Under the pieces are notes generated by a model that made no database searches, was not told the DNA's origin, and saw nothing but the letters and a program-made list of their open reading frames with translations. 64,000 bases of DNA from Anodontia alba (Eukaryota; Mollusca; Bivalvia; Lucinida; Lucinidae). Shown piece after piece: positions 11,654 through 22,973 of this stretch (position 1 is the stretch's first letter; every line of letters starts with the position of its first letter). The stretch is taken from NCBI GenBank assembly GCA_964016985.1, contig OZ024828.1, positions 76,281,869 through 76,345,868 of the forward strand. Direction: 5' to 3'. Position numbers and translations under genes: made by a program.

Positions 11654-14156
11654 AACAAGAAGACCATGATGAGCAAACAGCTTTGCATACTTACTGTTAA
11701 AGTTTCAGCCAAGTTCACTGCTCTAAGATTTTTGTATAAATTTTATAGCCATGCACCCCAGCGGCCATGATCTTTTCATGCAACATGATGGCTTGAACTG
11801 AATATTGAAAGAGGCTCACCAAAGGAACAATTCTGCCGTTATATTGAAATTGGTCTAGTGGTTTCACGTTTTTTGACAAATCATGACAGCTTGAACAAAC
11901 TTGGTAGAGGATCACCAAAGGAAAAATCCTGCCAAGTTATATTGAAATCCGTTCAGTGGTTTCTGACAAGAAGATTTTTTAAAGTTTTCTATTTAGATAT
12001 ATAGGGAAAATAAGCCCCACCCCTAGCAACCATGTTTTTTGACGAATCATGATTGCTTGAACAATCTTGGTAGAGAGTCACCAAAGCAACATACATTGTG
12101 TATCTGCCAAGTAATATTGAAATCAGTCAGGTGGTTTCTAACAAGAAGAATTTTAAAGTTTTCTATACAGATATATACGGAAAATAAGCCCAGCCCCCTG
12201 ATGGCCATGTTTTTGACGTATCATGAGAGTGCAATCTTGGTAGAAGGTTGCCAAAGCAACAGTCCTGTCAAGTTACATTGAACTCAATCCTACAGTTTCT
12301 TACAAGAAGATTTTTAAAATTTTCTATATAGATATATAGGGAAAATATGCCCTGCCCCCTAGCGGCCATGTTTTTTGACGAATCATGACGGCTTGAACAA
12401 TCTTGGCAGAGGGTCACCAAAAAACATTCCTGCCAAGTTATATTGAAATAGATCCATTGGTTTCTGACAAGATTTTTAAATTTTTCTATATAGATATATT
12501 GGGAAAATAAGCCCCTCCCCCTGGCGGCCATGTTTTTTTGATGAATCATGATAACTTTAACAATCTTGGTAGAGGGTCAGCAAGGAAAGATTTCTACCAA
12601 GTTATAATGAAATCGGTCCAGTGGTTTCTGACAAAAATATTTTAAAAGTTTTCTGTATAGATATATAGGGAAAATAAGCCCCACCCCCTAGCAGCCATGT
12701 TTTTTGACGAATCATGGCGGCTTGAACAATCTTGGTAGAGGGTCACCAAAGCAACATTCCTGTCAAGTTACATGTACATTGAACTCGAGCCAACGGTTTC
12801 TTACGAGAAGATTTTTAAAGTTTTCTATATAGATATATAGGGAAAATATGCTCGACCCGTAGCGGCCATGTTTTTTGACGAATCATGATTGCTTCAACAA
12901 TCTTGGTAGAGAGTCACCAAAGCAACATATCTGCCCCCCCCCCCCCACGCACCCCCCCCCCCCCCACCTCCCCCACCCCCCCACAGCTGGCAGCCATGTT
13001 TTTTGACGAATCATGATAACTTGAACAATCTTGGTAGAGGGTCAACAAGTAAAGATTTCTGCCAATTAAGTATTAATGAAATCGGTCCAGTGGTTTCTGA
13101 CAAGAAGATTTTTAAAGTTTTCTATATGGATATATAGGGAAAATAAGTCCGCCCCCTAGTGGCCATGTTTTTTGACAAATCATGACGGCTTGTACAATCT
13201 TGGTAGAGGATAACCAAGGAAACATTTTTGCCAAGTTATATAGAAATCGGTCCAGTGCTTCCTGGCATGAAGATTTTTAAAGTTTTCTATAAAGATATAT
13301 AGGAAAAAAAAAAAAGCCCTGGCGGCTATGGTTTTTGACGAATCATGACGGCTTGAACAATCTTGGTAGAAGGTTACAAAAGAAACATTCCTGCCATGAT
13401 ATATTGAAATCCGTCCAGTGGTTTCTGACAAGAAGATTTTTAAACTTGTTTATATAGATATACAGGGAAAATAAGCCCCGCCACCTGGCGACCATGTTTT
13501 TTGACAAGTCCAAATGGCTTGAACAATCTTGGTAGAGGATCACCAAACCAACATTTCTGCAAAATTATATTGAAATCGGTCCAGTGGTTTCTGAAAAAAG
13601 ATTTTTAAAGTTTTCCATATAGATATATAGGGAAAATAAGCTCCGCCCCCTGGCGGCCATGTTTTTTCACGAATCCAAATGGCTTGAACAATCTTGGTAG
13701 AGGATCACTAAACAAACATTTCTGCAAAATTATATTGAAATTGGTCCAGTGGTTTCTGACAAGAAGATTTTTAAAGTTTTCTATATAGATATATAGGGAA
13801 AATAAGCTCCGCCCCCTGGCGGCCATGTTTTTTCATGAATCCAAATGGCTTGAACTATGTTGGTAGAAGTTCACCAAAGGAACATTTCTGCAAAATTATA
13901 TTGAAATCGGTCCTATGGTTTCAGACAAGAAGATTTTTTAAGTTTTTAGTTAAAAAATCTATTTTGGCTCCTGTGACCTAGATATGCAATGGACCTGAAT
14001 CATTTGAACAAATTTGAAAGAGGACCAACCAAGAATCATTCCTGTGAAGTTTGGTCAAAATCCAATCAGTGGTTTAGGAGGAGATGTTGTTTAAAGATTG
14101 TGAACGGACGGAAGGACGACTACGACGACGGACGGTGAGTGATCACAAAAGCTCAC

Positions 14157-14181
<25 letters not shown>
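11654..14181 (-). mobile_element. Family B hairpin-capped element nested in family C
   Basis: Read on the minus strand, it starts with AGCTCACCTGAGCC / GGCTCAAGGTGAGCT at 14181 and a GTCCGTCGTCGTAG leader. It then has about twelve B monomers (13960-11800) and a tail matching 2880-2940, ending AACAAG in plus orientation at 11654. The terminal hairpin is partly deleted. A C-rich tract (12936-12985) interrupts one monomer. Confidence 0.75.
12936..12985 (+). repeat. C-rich low-complexity tract
   Basis: Runs of 14 and more cytosines broken by ACGCA, A and ACCT, inside a B monomer. It is G-rich on the minus strand, which is the sense strand of the kinase transcript. Confidence 0.9.
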
Positions 14182-14187
<6 letters not shown>

Positions 14188-14439
14188 AAAACAAAAGAAC
14201 ATCTTTGAACAACATTACCTCCTAGGCCAAGGGCCAGATTTCAAAGTAATTTCACAGAAATGTTCCTCTAATACCTAGAGCTAAAAATAGAAAAAAATCT
14301 TTAAACAACATTTCCTCCTAGGCCTATGGCCTGATTTCAAACTAATTTCGCAGAAATGTTCCTCTGACTAAGTCATATTCTCCTTGAGTGCTGTGATACT
14401 CAGGTGAGCCATATAGGGCCATCATGGCCCTCTTGTTAT

Positions 14440-16750
14440 TGTTGGGTTAAGTACGTACATTGTAGACACATTCTTGTGTACTCCATAGCTTTGATACCCA
14501 TAGAGGTGTTTTTATAATTGGTAGGGATGAAGAGGTGGACCAGTATGCATGCCGCGTGCAAGAGAGACAACTCCCACTCTTGTTTATGTATTTATCTCCC
14601 CTGAAAACGAAATCTTGTACAGGCCATAACTCCCATACTGTTTGAGATAATTTGATATTTTTTGGCAGGGACATAAATCAGGTCAAGTAGGTGTGTTGCA
14701 TGCAAAAAGGACAACTCTTGCTTTGTTTTTTTTTCTAGTTATCGCCCTGGAACGAATTTCTTAACCAAATTCTTGTGCACCTTATAACTTCTTAATGGTT
14801 AGAAATATTTTGATAATATTTGGTATCTGAGGCAAAGATAAGGACAGTATGCATATTGTTTTTAGGAGAGACAGATCTCACTTTTTTATTATCATACGCA
14901 TTTGAAAAACGGGACGTATTTTGTTACGGGGTATGGCGTCCGACCGTCTGTCCGTTCGTAAACTTTTATCGTTTCCAGCTAACTCCTTCTACAATTTACA
15001 TCCGATCAAGCTGAAACTTGGTATATACATGTAGTTAGACCATGATGTGGCGCAGCGCATATTGTTTTGGGGTTACAGTCCACCAAATGTTTGCAGAGTT
15101 ATGTCCCTTTGAAAATTTCTGTAAACTTTTCATTTCCGGTTAACTCCTCCTACATTTTACATCCAGTCAAGCTGAAACTTCATTTATAGTTAGACCATGA
15201 TGTGGAGCAGCGCATATTATTTCGAGTTTACAGTCCACCAAATATTACCAGAGTTATGCCTCTTTGAAAATTTCTGTAAACTTTTCGTTTCCGGCTAACT
15301 CCTCTTACAATTTAAATCCAATCAAGCTGAAACTTCATTTTATAGTTAGACCATGATGTGGAGCAGCGCCTATTGTTTCGGGGTTACAGTCCACCAAATG
15401 TTTGCAGAGTTATGCCCCTTTGAAGATTTCTGTAAACTTTTCATTTCTGCTTAACTCCTCCTACAGTTTACATTCAATCCAGCTGAAACTTCCTTTATAG
15501 TTAGACCATGATGTGGAGCAGCACGTATTATTTCGAGGTTATAGTCCACCAAATATTAGCAGAGTTATGCCCCTTTGAAAATTTCTGTAAACTTTTTGTT
15601 TCTGGCTAACTTTCCTACAGTTTACCTCCGATCAAGCTGAAACTGGATTTGTAGTTAGACTATGATGTAGAGCAGCGCATATTATTTCAAGGTTGTAGTC
15701 CACCAAATATTTGCAGAGTTATACCCCTTTGAAAATTTCTATTAATTTTTCATTTCTGGCTATATCCTACATTTTATATCTGATCAAGCTGAAACTTCAT
15801 AAATAGTTACAGGATGATGTGGAGCAGCGCATATTATTTTGAGGTTACAGTGCACGAAATTTTGGCTGTTATGCCCCTTTGAAAGTTTTTGTAAACTTTT
15901 CGCAGCATATTGTTTAGAGGTAATAGTGTGCAAATTTTATTTTATAATAGGTAAACAAATCAGCCAAAGGCTCATATGAGCTTATAACATAGCCATGTCA
16001 TGTGTCCTCCATCTCAAAGCACTTCTCCCTAGATACAGCAAACATCTTCCTATTTGCTCAGGAGGGAGAAGTCACCTCTCCCTTAATTTCTGGGCCAGCT
16101 TGGACCCTTAGGTTACAGTTCACCAAATATCAGCAGAGCTATGCCCCAATGAATTTTTTTTTATTTTTTTGTAATTCCACTTATAGTTTATGTCTGGAGC
16201 ACTGAATTATACAGGAGCCAGTTTATGTGCTACATCTTATTACTTGCCACAGGCGTATAATGCCCTGCTTGGCGGAGCTCTTGTGTAGTTATGTCACCTG
16301 AAGCCAAAATCTTCTGCCGGCCTTTACTCCCATACTGTTTGAGATAATCTGATAGTAATTTAAAGGAACATATATCAGGTCAAGTAAGAGTATTGCATAC
16401 AGAAGGACAACTCTTGCTTTGGTCTTCTTCCAGTTATCTTCTCTGAACAAATTTCTAAAGCCAAATTTTTGTGCATGCCGTAACTTCTTAATGGTTTGAA
16501 ATATTTCATAATACATGTAGAGACACAGATAAGTACCTGTAGGTGTGTCACATGCAAGAGAGACAACTATCACTTTCTTCGTTATCTACAAATGTACTTA
16601 TGTCCCCTGAAGCCGAAATCTTGTGCAGGCCTTAAATCCCACACTGGTTGAGATAATTTGAAAATGTTTGGTAGGGACATATATCAGGTCATGTAGGAGT
16701 GCCACATGCAAGAACGCTAACTCTACTTTGTTTTTTTTTTTCTAGTGTGA
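14440..16750 (-). mobile_element. Family F repeat array interrupted by an E element
   Basis: Monomers of roughly 200 bp with GGCCATAACTCCCATACTG, TTTGAGATAATTTGA, AGGACAACTC and CCTGAA. They are seen at 14440-14888 and 16287-16745, either side of the E element. No ends are clearly defined, so the strand is nominal. Confidence 0.5.
14889..16285 (+). mobile_element. Hairpin-capped element, family E, copy 1
   Basis: The start hairpin is ATACGCATTTG / AACGGGACGTAT, followed by GTTACGGGGTATGGCGTCCG. About six monomers (period about 155 bp; GTTAGACCATGATGTGGAGC, AGTTATGCCCCTTTGAAAAT, TTTACATCCGATCAAGCTG) follow. It then has a unique tail with TTCCACTTATAGTTTATG, a CGTATAATGCCC stem and GAGCTCTTGTG. 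The same start, array and tail occur at 51768-53618, so this is a discrete family. Confidence 0.72.
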
Positions 16751-17500
16751 TGGTATAGGTTTCCGCTCAATAACTTTTGCAGCTGTATTGATTTCATTGG
16801 AAAACATATGAATATTGTAAAATACCAGTCAAGGGATAGGAGCAATTATTATGACAAATACAGTGTTTTTTTTTTTGTTTTTTTTTTTCTTTCATTTCAA
16901 ATGGTTGGCAGCTTAAAACAGGCATTACAGCCGATTCTCAGAATTCTAGTTCACTATTTAAAATAAAAATGATGGGTATTTCCATCTCATCTACTGTTTT
17001 GTTGCCTGCTCCCATTTCTCCAACATCCACTTCCAGCTTCTGGTAACTATTCCTGTTTAATCTACTCTAATCCTTTAAGCAGTTATGACTGAAAAATGCT
17101 GTTTTTGATAATAATAATAATAATAATAATAATATCTTCTTCTTCTTCTCCTTAGTAGTAGTAGTAGAAGTAGTAGTAGAAGTAGTATTGTGTTTGAATG
17201 GTGATTAGTTTTTTCACTGTTAAAATCTGTCTATCAGCAATTATCAACATTTATTGAGCTGCAACGTGGGAAAATGTACCTTCGGACATGTGAACTCAGC
17301 AAAGGTTCAGATCAACCTCCGCATTTGTGCAGTATGATCAGAATCTTCACAGGGTGCCTGTTGCATCATCAAGGTTACAAATTTTCTTCATGCGAACAAC
17401 AAAGAATCTGAAACAAACTGCCGCTACGCTGGCTGATTTATTTTGTTTGTGTTGAGGTTTTACGGCCCATTCAACCCAATTTGGTCATGTTGAGCATGGT
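16751..17500. other. Intron with microsatellites and a SINE tail
   Basis: It contains a family J fragment (to 16860), T-runs near 16865-16890, a (TAA)n / (TTC)n / (GTA)n cluster at 17109-17190, and the tail end of a minus-strand SINE (GAGGTTTTACGGCCCATTC at 17452-17500) that continues at 22642 after the foldback element. Confidence 0.5.
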
Positions 17501-18275
17501 AGTCCGGCAGAATAGAAGCATATTTTATGTGAACCTGGATTTGAATAGCATAGAAAATGTTTTGATGTTTTTGGAATGTTGAAACCATGAGCATTCAAAA
17601 TCTGACTGATGACACCTTGTCATCCTTGGGCATTTTGAGAAATTCAAGATGGCGTCCAAGATGGCTTCCTAAATAGTAATATCTATACAATCTGCCATTT
17701 TCTTGAATTTGCCTCACTTAGATAGCTAGAAACAAAGTAAAAAGAAAGAATGTATAACACCGAACATTTACTGTAATTCAACATAAGGGTTACCCAAGGT
17801 ATGGTGGTCCAAGATGGCTGCCACCTTCATAAAATACCTCAAAATATTTCAATCCAAATACTATTATATTTTGCAAAGCTGAAAACAGATTCAATGTGAA
17901 TTTGTATGAGCAGTGTTTGAGAGAAGAGGTCTTGCAAGGATTTGTAGGCATTTATGTTTAAGATGGAATACAAGATGGATGCCAGGATGGCCAAAACATA
18001 ATGTATGCAATATACTTATTGCTGCTGTTGCTTCTTTAAACGCTGAAACACTGAATGTTCGTTAAATATATGATGAAATTTTGGGCATGTATTTCAAGTA
18101 AATAACTACACTCTAGTATAGAATAAATAAATAAATAAATAAACAATGACACATCGCCTTATCATTGTAATATTATTAATATTACCCTTGTCACAATGTC
18201 TTTCAAAGAGATGGCATGATTTTTTCCGTCATTTAAATCACTTTTTTTCTTCTATTTCAGATAGAAAGTACTGAA

Positions 18276-18766
18276 TGCATGAAATGGAAGAGTGTTACTT
18301 TTCAAAGATAAATAAGTGCAGGTGTTCTGAATCAAGTGACTATGCTACAGCTGGTCCCCAAAGAATACAGACTATTATAAACTGTAGCAAGAAGTAGGAT
18401 GACAATTTACACCAAAACCTACAGGAATGCCTTGATAACGATAGTGAATACTCCATTCGTACACACAGGACATGTGTTTCAACATACACTTCAAAGCAAC
18501 AGGTTGAAAGGTTTCTTAAAAGGAAAAGCTCTGAAACCACTGGTCTTTCTGTTTCACCAAGAAAGAGGCGGCGATCAAGTATGCCAGATTTTTATTTTCA
18601 AAAGCATTGATTATTTTGTGGGGAAACATGTAATGTAAAAGAGGATCCCAAACATCTAGCGCGCTGGCGTAGGGCGTATTTGTGTAGGACTGTTGGTGAT
18701 GAACATAGGATTTTTTTAAGCAAGAGATTCTTAAAGTGTGTCAAACTCGTGGTGATAAGTGGGCTG
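18276..18766 (+). pseudogene. Element-encoded Cys/His-rich protein, left-arm copy (broken)
   Basis: An acceptor-like TTCTTCTATTTCAG (18255-18260 region) is followed by MHEMEECYFSKINKC. The frame then carries a stop after NCSKK, resumes with SEYSIRTHRTC and SVSPRKRRRSSMPDF, has TGA in place of Cys in QKH-LFCGETC, and continues DPKHLARWRRAYLCRTVGDEH before the arm ends. It is the mirror copy of 18813-19610, with multiple stops and one frameshift. The function is unknown. The spaced Cys/His pairs suggest a zinc-binding domain. Confidence 0.6.
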
Positions 18767-18812
18767 TGTGCTAATTTGTGAGCAACACCACTTGCAGACA
18801 GTACAAGTAAGT

Positions 18813-19610
18813 TTTCACCGAAATGAGCAGTCAGAGACTGAATAAGTTGTCGGTCGGCGTGTGAGCCTATCACCTCCTGTTGCTTTATAAGTTTGGAACA
18901 AATCTATTGAGTTCCACACACAGCCCTGATTTTCTAACATTACGCTAATTACTTGTTCCAATGATAAGTCAGTATGAATGTTTTCAGCTGATGTTGTAGC
19001 ACTAGTAGCTGCCTGTCGGACCTTTTGAGGAGACATGAAGTTTAACTTGCAGTCATCATGGTACCTTGCATCGGCAGCATGCAAGTCACTTACAGCTCCA
19101 TGCACTGGAACACGTATTTCTTCAGCCCACTTATCACCACGAGTTTGGCACACTTTAAGAATCCCTTGCTTAAAATCCGTATGTTCATCCCCAATAGTCC
19201 TACACAAATACGCCCTACGCCAGCGTGCTGGATGTTTGGGATCCTTGTTTACATTACATGTTTCCCCACAAAATAAACAATGCTTTTGAAAATCAAAATC
19301 TGGTATACTTGATCACTGCCTCTTTCTTGGTGAAACAGAAAGATCAGTGGTTTCAGAGCCTTTCCATTTAAGAAACCTTTCAACCTGTTGCTTTGAAGTG
19401 TATGTTGAAACACGTCCTGTGTGTACGAATGGAGTATTCACTATCATTATCAAGGCATTCCTGTAGGTCTTGATGTAAATTGTCATCGTCTTTCTTCCTA
19501 CAGTTTATAATAGTCTGTATTCTTTTGGGACCAGCTGTAGCATAGTCACTTGATTCAGAACACCTGCACTTATTTATCTTTGAAAAGTAACACTCTTCCA
19601 TTTCATGCAT
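18813..19610 (-). pseudogene. Element-encoded Cys/His-rich protein, right-arm copy (broken)
   Basis: Starting MHEMEECYFSKINKCRC on the minus strand at 19610, the frame is open for 76 codons, is then shifted, and is read again from SVSPRKRQ-stop-SSIPDF. The next 165 codons are open across the arm boundary and loop: CLFCGETCNVNKDPKHPARW, RRAYLCRTIGDEH, GDKWAEEIRVPVHGAVSDL, HAADARYHDDCKLNF. The pairing of CLFCG with a distal H-x-ARYH-x2-C looks like a zinc-binding fold. The stop in RQ-stop corresponds to CGGCGA (two Arg codons) in the other arm, so it arose by decay of two CpGs. I recognise no named transposase; I infer it belongs to an autonomous parent of this foldback element. Confidence 0.6.
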
Positions 19611-19722
19611 TCAGTATTTTCTATCTGAAATAGAAGAAAAAAGTGATTTAAATGACGGAAAAAATCATACCATCTCTTCAAAGACATTGTGACAAGGATA
19701 ATATTAATAATATTACAATGAT

Positions 19723-21966
19723 TTCCAGGAGGCCTTCAACTTGCATGTGAGCACATCTGCAGGTGTAGCTGATGGGGCCACTGAGGATATCTGGAACAAC
19801 ATCAAGACTGGACTGCTCAAGACAACTGAGGAGGTATGTGGCACAACTCGGCCACACCGTTAGCATCGTGAAACCTGGTGGTGGAACGAACACGTGGAAA
19901 AGGCCATTGCTGCCAAGAGGACAGCTTTCAAGGCCTGGAAGGCTGGTAAAGGCACTAGGGCATCATACGATGCAGCCAAACGAAATGCCAGACATGCAGT
20001 GCACCATGCTCGTCAAGAAGCCGACAAGAAGGTCTACGAGAATATTGACCCCGAGTCTTCAGAAGTCTACCATCTTGCTAACCAGTTTAGAAGAGAGAAC
20101 ACTGATGTTGTTGGTGACAAACCTGTGAAGAATGATGCAGGAGAGATGTCAATGAGCGAAGACTGAAAGCAAAAGGCCTGGCTGGAGCACTACCAAAGGC
20201 TTCTCAATACTGAGTTTGACTGGGACCCAGACCACCTGTCATATATATCACATTGATATGGTTAAGAAGGCTATCTTGCAGATGAAGGCAGACAAAGCAC
20301 CAGGCCCATCAGGCATAGTGGTGGAGATGATAAGTGCGGCCGGTGACATGGGCGCCTCCATGATCCGTGACCTTGCAGTTGCAATCATTCGTGATGGCAA
20401 GGTACCCTCTGACTGGCAGCAGAGTTTCATTGTCTGCCTCTACAAGGGAAAAGGGGACGCATTGGAAAGGGGCAACTACCGCGGTCTCAATCTGATAGAG
20501 CAGGTTATGAAAATCCTGGAGAGGATTGTAGACGGCCTCATCAGACAGTTGGTGTCAATCGATGATTCCCAGTTTGGCTTCGTCCCAGGCAGAGGCACTA
20601 CAGACGCAATCTTTGTTGTCAGGCAGCTGCAAGAGAAGTATCTAGCTGCCAATAAGAGACTCTACATGGCTTTCGTAGACCTGGAGAAGGCGTTTGATCG
20701 AGTACCTCGGAAGGTCATCTGGTGGGCGCTGAGAAAACTTGGTGTGGAGGAGTGGATTGTGCGACTGGTGCAGGGGATGTATGCAAATGCACGGAGCCGT
20801 GTCCGTGTTGGTGAGGGGTACAGTGAAGAGTTTGAAGTGAAGGTTGGTGTTCACCAAGAATCAGTACTCAGCCCACTGCTCTTCATCATTGTGCTTGAAG
20901 CCTTATCACGAGAGTTCCGCTCTGGGGTCCCCTGAGAGGACCTCTATGCCGATGACCTTGTTATCATCGCTGAATCGCTTAAAGAATGTGTCAGGAGGGT
21001 CTTGACTTGGAAAGAAGCAATGGAGAAGAAAGGACTGAGAGTAAATGCAGGAAAGACAAAGATCATGATCTGTGGTACGGGACTGGACCTCCTGCAGAGT
21101 TCAGGCTAGTTTCAATGCGCTGTCTGTCGCACTGGAATGGGCAGCAATAGCATCTTCTGCAATGGCTGCAAGCACTGGGTGCACAAGAAATGCAGTGGGC
21201 TCAAGCGCTTGAAAAAGGACCCTGACTATAGATGTACACGGTGCCAGGGAACTGCACGCCCCTTGGATGGCAGACCACAGGAGAAAGTCCAGGTCGGACC
21301 TGACAAGCTTGAGGTGGTAGCTTCCTTTTGCTACCTAGGAGACATGCTCTCAGCAGCAGGTGGCTGTGAACTTTCAACCACAACACGTGTGAAAACCGCA
21401 TGGAAGAAGTTCAAGGATCTGCTACCAGTCATGTCTTCACGCCACCTCTCTTTCAAAACACGTGGCCATGTGTACAGCTCTTGTGTGCGGAGCGCAATGC
21501 TCCATGCCAGCGAGACCTGGCCATTGACAAAGCTGAACCTCCATCGTCTGCAGCGAAATGACAGGGCAATGATCAGACAGATCTGCAATGTCAGGCCGCA
21601 AGACATTGTCACCACCAGGTCCAATGAGCTACTTGTGCGGCTTGGCATTGAGGATCTGGACCTCATTCTGAAGGAGAGACGACTTCGATGGTATGGACAT
21701 GTGGAACGCTCCAGTGGTGCAAGCAAGACAGCCTTTGACATACAGGTTGATGGAAAGCGTGGGCCTGACATGAAAGCAGCTGACAGAGAGGGATTGCAGA
21801 GAGTGGAAGCTCTCGGCTATCAACCCTCATGATAGACGTACCTGGAGATATGGTGTGAGATCTGCCATGCGTGCAGCAAGCCAGCTATCTGGAAGGGGGC
21901 TCACTGATGTGGATGTTGCCCCAGTACCTGCACGTTAATCGAAAATCCGATTATGATATGATTATG
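19723..21966 (+). mobile_element. 5'-truncated non-LTR retrotransposon (LINE)
   Basis: It is bounded by a duplicated AATGAT (19717-19722 and 21967-21972). The 3' end is a short ATGATTATG-type tail (CCGATTATGATATGATTATG) rather than poly(A), as in RTE-like and some other LINEs. It has only the region from just upstream of the reverse transcriptase to the C-terminus. No endonuclease domain is present. It is inserted in the right arm of the foldback element and is therefore younger than it. Confidence 0.85.
19731..21832 (+). pseudogene. LINE reverse transcriptase with PHD-like zinc finger (defective)
   Basis: The N-terminal part (19894-20166) is a basic linker. After a frameshift near 20245 the reverse transcriptase runs with KADKAPGPSGIVVEMI, FIVCLYKGKGD, NYRGLNL, QFGFVPGRGTTDAIFV, AFVDLEKAFDRVPR and the catalytic YADDLVII. 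A TGA replaces the Trp codon just before EDLYADD (20933-20935), and a TAG (near 21107) precedes the finger. Both leave the frame otherwise intact. A Cys-rich finger follows (CAVCRTG, FCNGCKHWVHKKCSGL, YRCTRC), of PHD type, then the conserved C-terminal region (FCYLGDMLSAAGG, HASETWPLTK, RRLRWYGHVER). Dead by two nonsense mutations and a frameshift plus loss of the 5' end. Confidence 0.85.
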
Positions 21967-21987
21967 AATGATAAGGCGATGTGTCAT

Positions 21988-22026
<39 letters not shown>

Positions 22027-22641
22027 TTTTATACTAGAGTGTAGTTATTTACTTGAAATACATGCCCAAAATTTCATTATGTATTTAACGGACATTCAGT
22101 GTTTCAGCGTTTAAAGAAGCAACAGCAGCAATAAGTATGTTACATACATTATGTTTTGGCCATCCTGGCATCCATCTTGTATTCTATCTTAAATATAAAT
22201 GCCTACAAATCCTTGCAAGACCTCTTCTCTCAAACACTGCTCATACAAATTCACATTGAATCTGTTTTCAGCTTTGCAAAACATAATAGTATTTGGATTG
22301 AAATATTTTGAGGTATTTTATGACGGTGGCAGCCATCTTGGACCACCATACCTTGGGTAACCCTTATGTTTGAATTACAGTAAATGTTCGGTGTTATACA
22401 TTCTTTCTTTTTACTTTGTTTCTAGCTATCTAAGTGAGGCAAATTCAAGAAAATGGCAGATTGTATAGATATTTACTATTTAGGAAGCCATCTTGGACGC
22501 CATCTTGAATTTCTCAAAATGCCCAAGGATGACAAGGTGTCATCAGTCAGATTTTGAATGCTCATGGTCTCAACATTCCAAAAATATCAAAACATTTTCT
22601 ATGCTATTCAAATCCAGGTCCAGCTACGGATCTGCCGGACT

Positions 22642-22940
22642 ATGGTCAGTTTACCTAACCTCACGTTTACTGGGCAGGCTTAGTCTTCTAAGCGATTGAC
22701 CAGTATTGTGCACATTCTTTCGCCAGAAACTGACAACTGCCCTTCTTGAATCATCGGAAGGGAAAGAATGACCGTAAAAAATATTTCATGATCAGTGTCC
22801 TCGAGAGAATGTTGCCGACCTCGGTGGGGGTTGAACCTGCGACCGCCTGGTCTCCAGTTGAACAGTGCATGCAACTGAGCCACTGAGGCCAGCCTGGCTT
22901 ATTTAAGTCTATGTTGTGCGTATACATGTATGTCAGAATG

Positions 22941-22972
<32 letters not shown>
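22642..22972 (-). mobile_element. SINE head and body interrupted by the foldback element
   Basis: On the minus strand: A-box-like TGGCTCAGTTGCATGC, B-box-like GGTTCAACCCC, then the body seen at 7318-7645 (CAATCGCTTAGAAGACTAAG, GTAAACTGACC). The missing tail is at 17440-17500. A (T)n tract at 22946-22972 follows the head side, outside the SINE. Confidence 0.6.

Positions 22973-22973
<1 letters not shown>

Larger units (their letters stand above)
9899..14437 (+). mobile_element. Family C hairpin-capped element interrupted by an inverted B element
   Basis: It starts AGCTCACCTTAGCC / GGTCAAGGTGAGCT with a GTCGTCCATCATCCGTC leader. C monomers run 9970-11650 and resume at 14190-14370. It ends with CTCAGGTGAGCCATATAGGG, a hairpin GGGCCATCATGGCCC and TCTTGTT. 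The break is caused by a complete B element in opposite orientation (11654-14181). Phrases such as CTGTCATGCGTCTGTCAAC recur inside the array (10720, 11070, 11490), so leader sequence has been copied into the array along with monomers. Confidence 0.72.
17501..22641. mobile_element. Foldback element with about 1.27-kb inverted arms and a nested LINE
   Basis: The left terminus is AGTCCGGCAG (17501-17510) and the right terminus is CTGCCGGACT (22632-22641), a perfect 10-bp inverted repeat. The flanking ATGGT (17496-17500 and 22642-22646) is a 5-bp target duplication. The left arm, 17501-18766, matches in inverse orientation 19123-19722 plus 21967-22641. The unpaired loop is 18767-19122. The right arm is split by a LINE at 19723-21966. 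Without it the element is about 2.9 kb. Arms are roughly 90-95% alike by eye, and a tetranucleotide run (AAAT / ATTT) is about 20 bp in the left arm and about 45 bp in the right. The element lies in a minus-strand SINE whose halves abut it. The superfamily is not recognised. Confidence 0.85.

Noticed and set aside
20248..20857. Minus-strand frames inside the LINE polymerase region
   Set aside because: They lie antisense to clear reverse-transcriptase motifs.
22800..22890. Functional tRNA gene on the minus strand
   Set aside because: A- and B-box-like words are present but no cloverleaf with a 7-bp acceptor stem could be drawn, and the sequence continues into a repeated SINE body.
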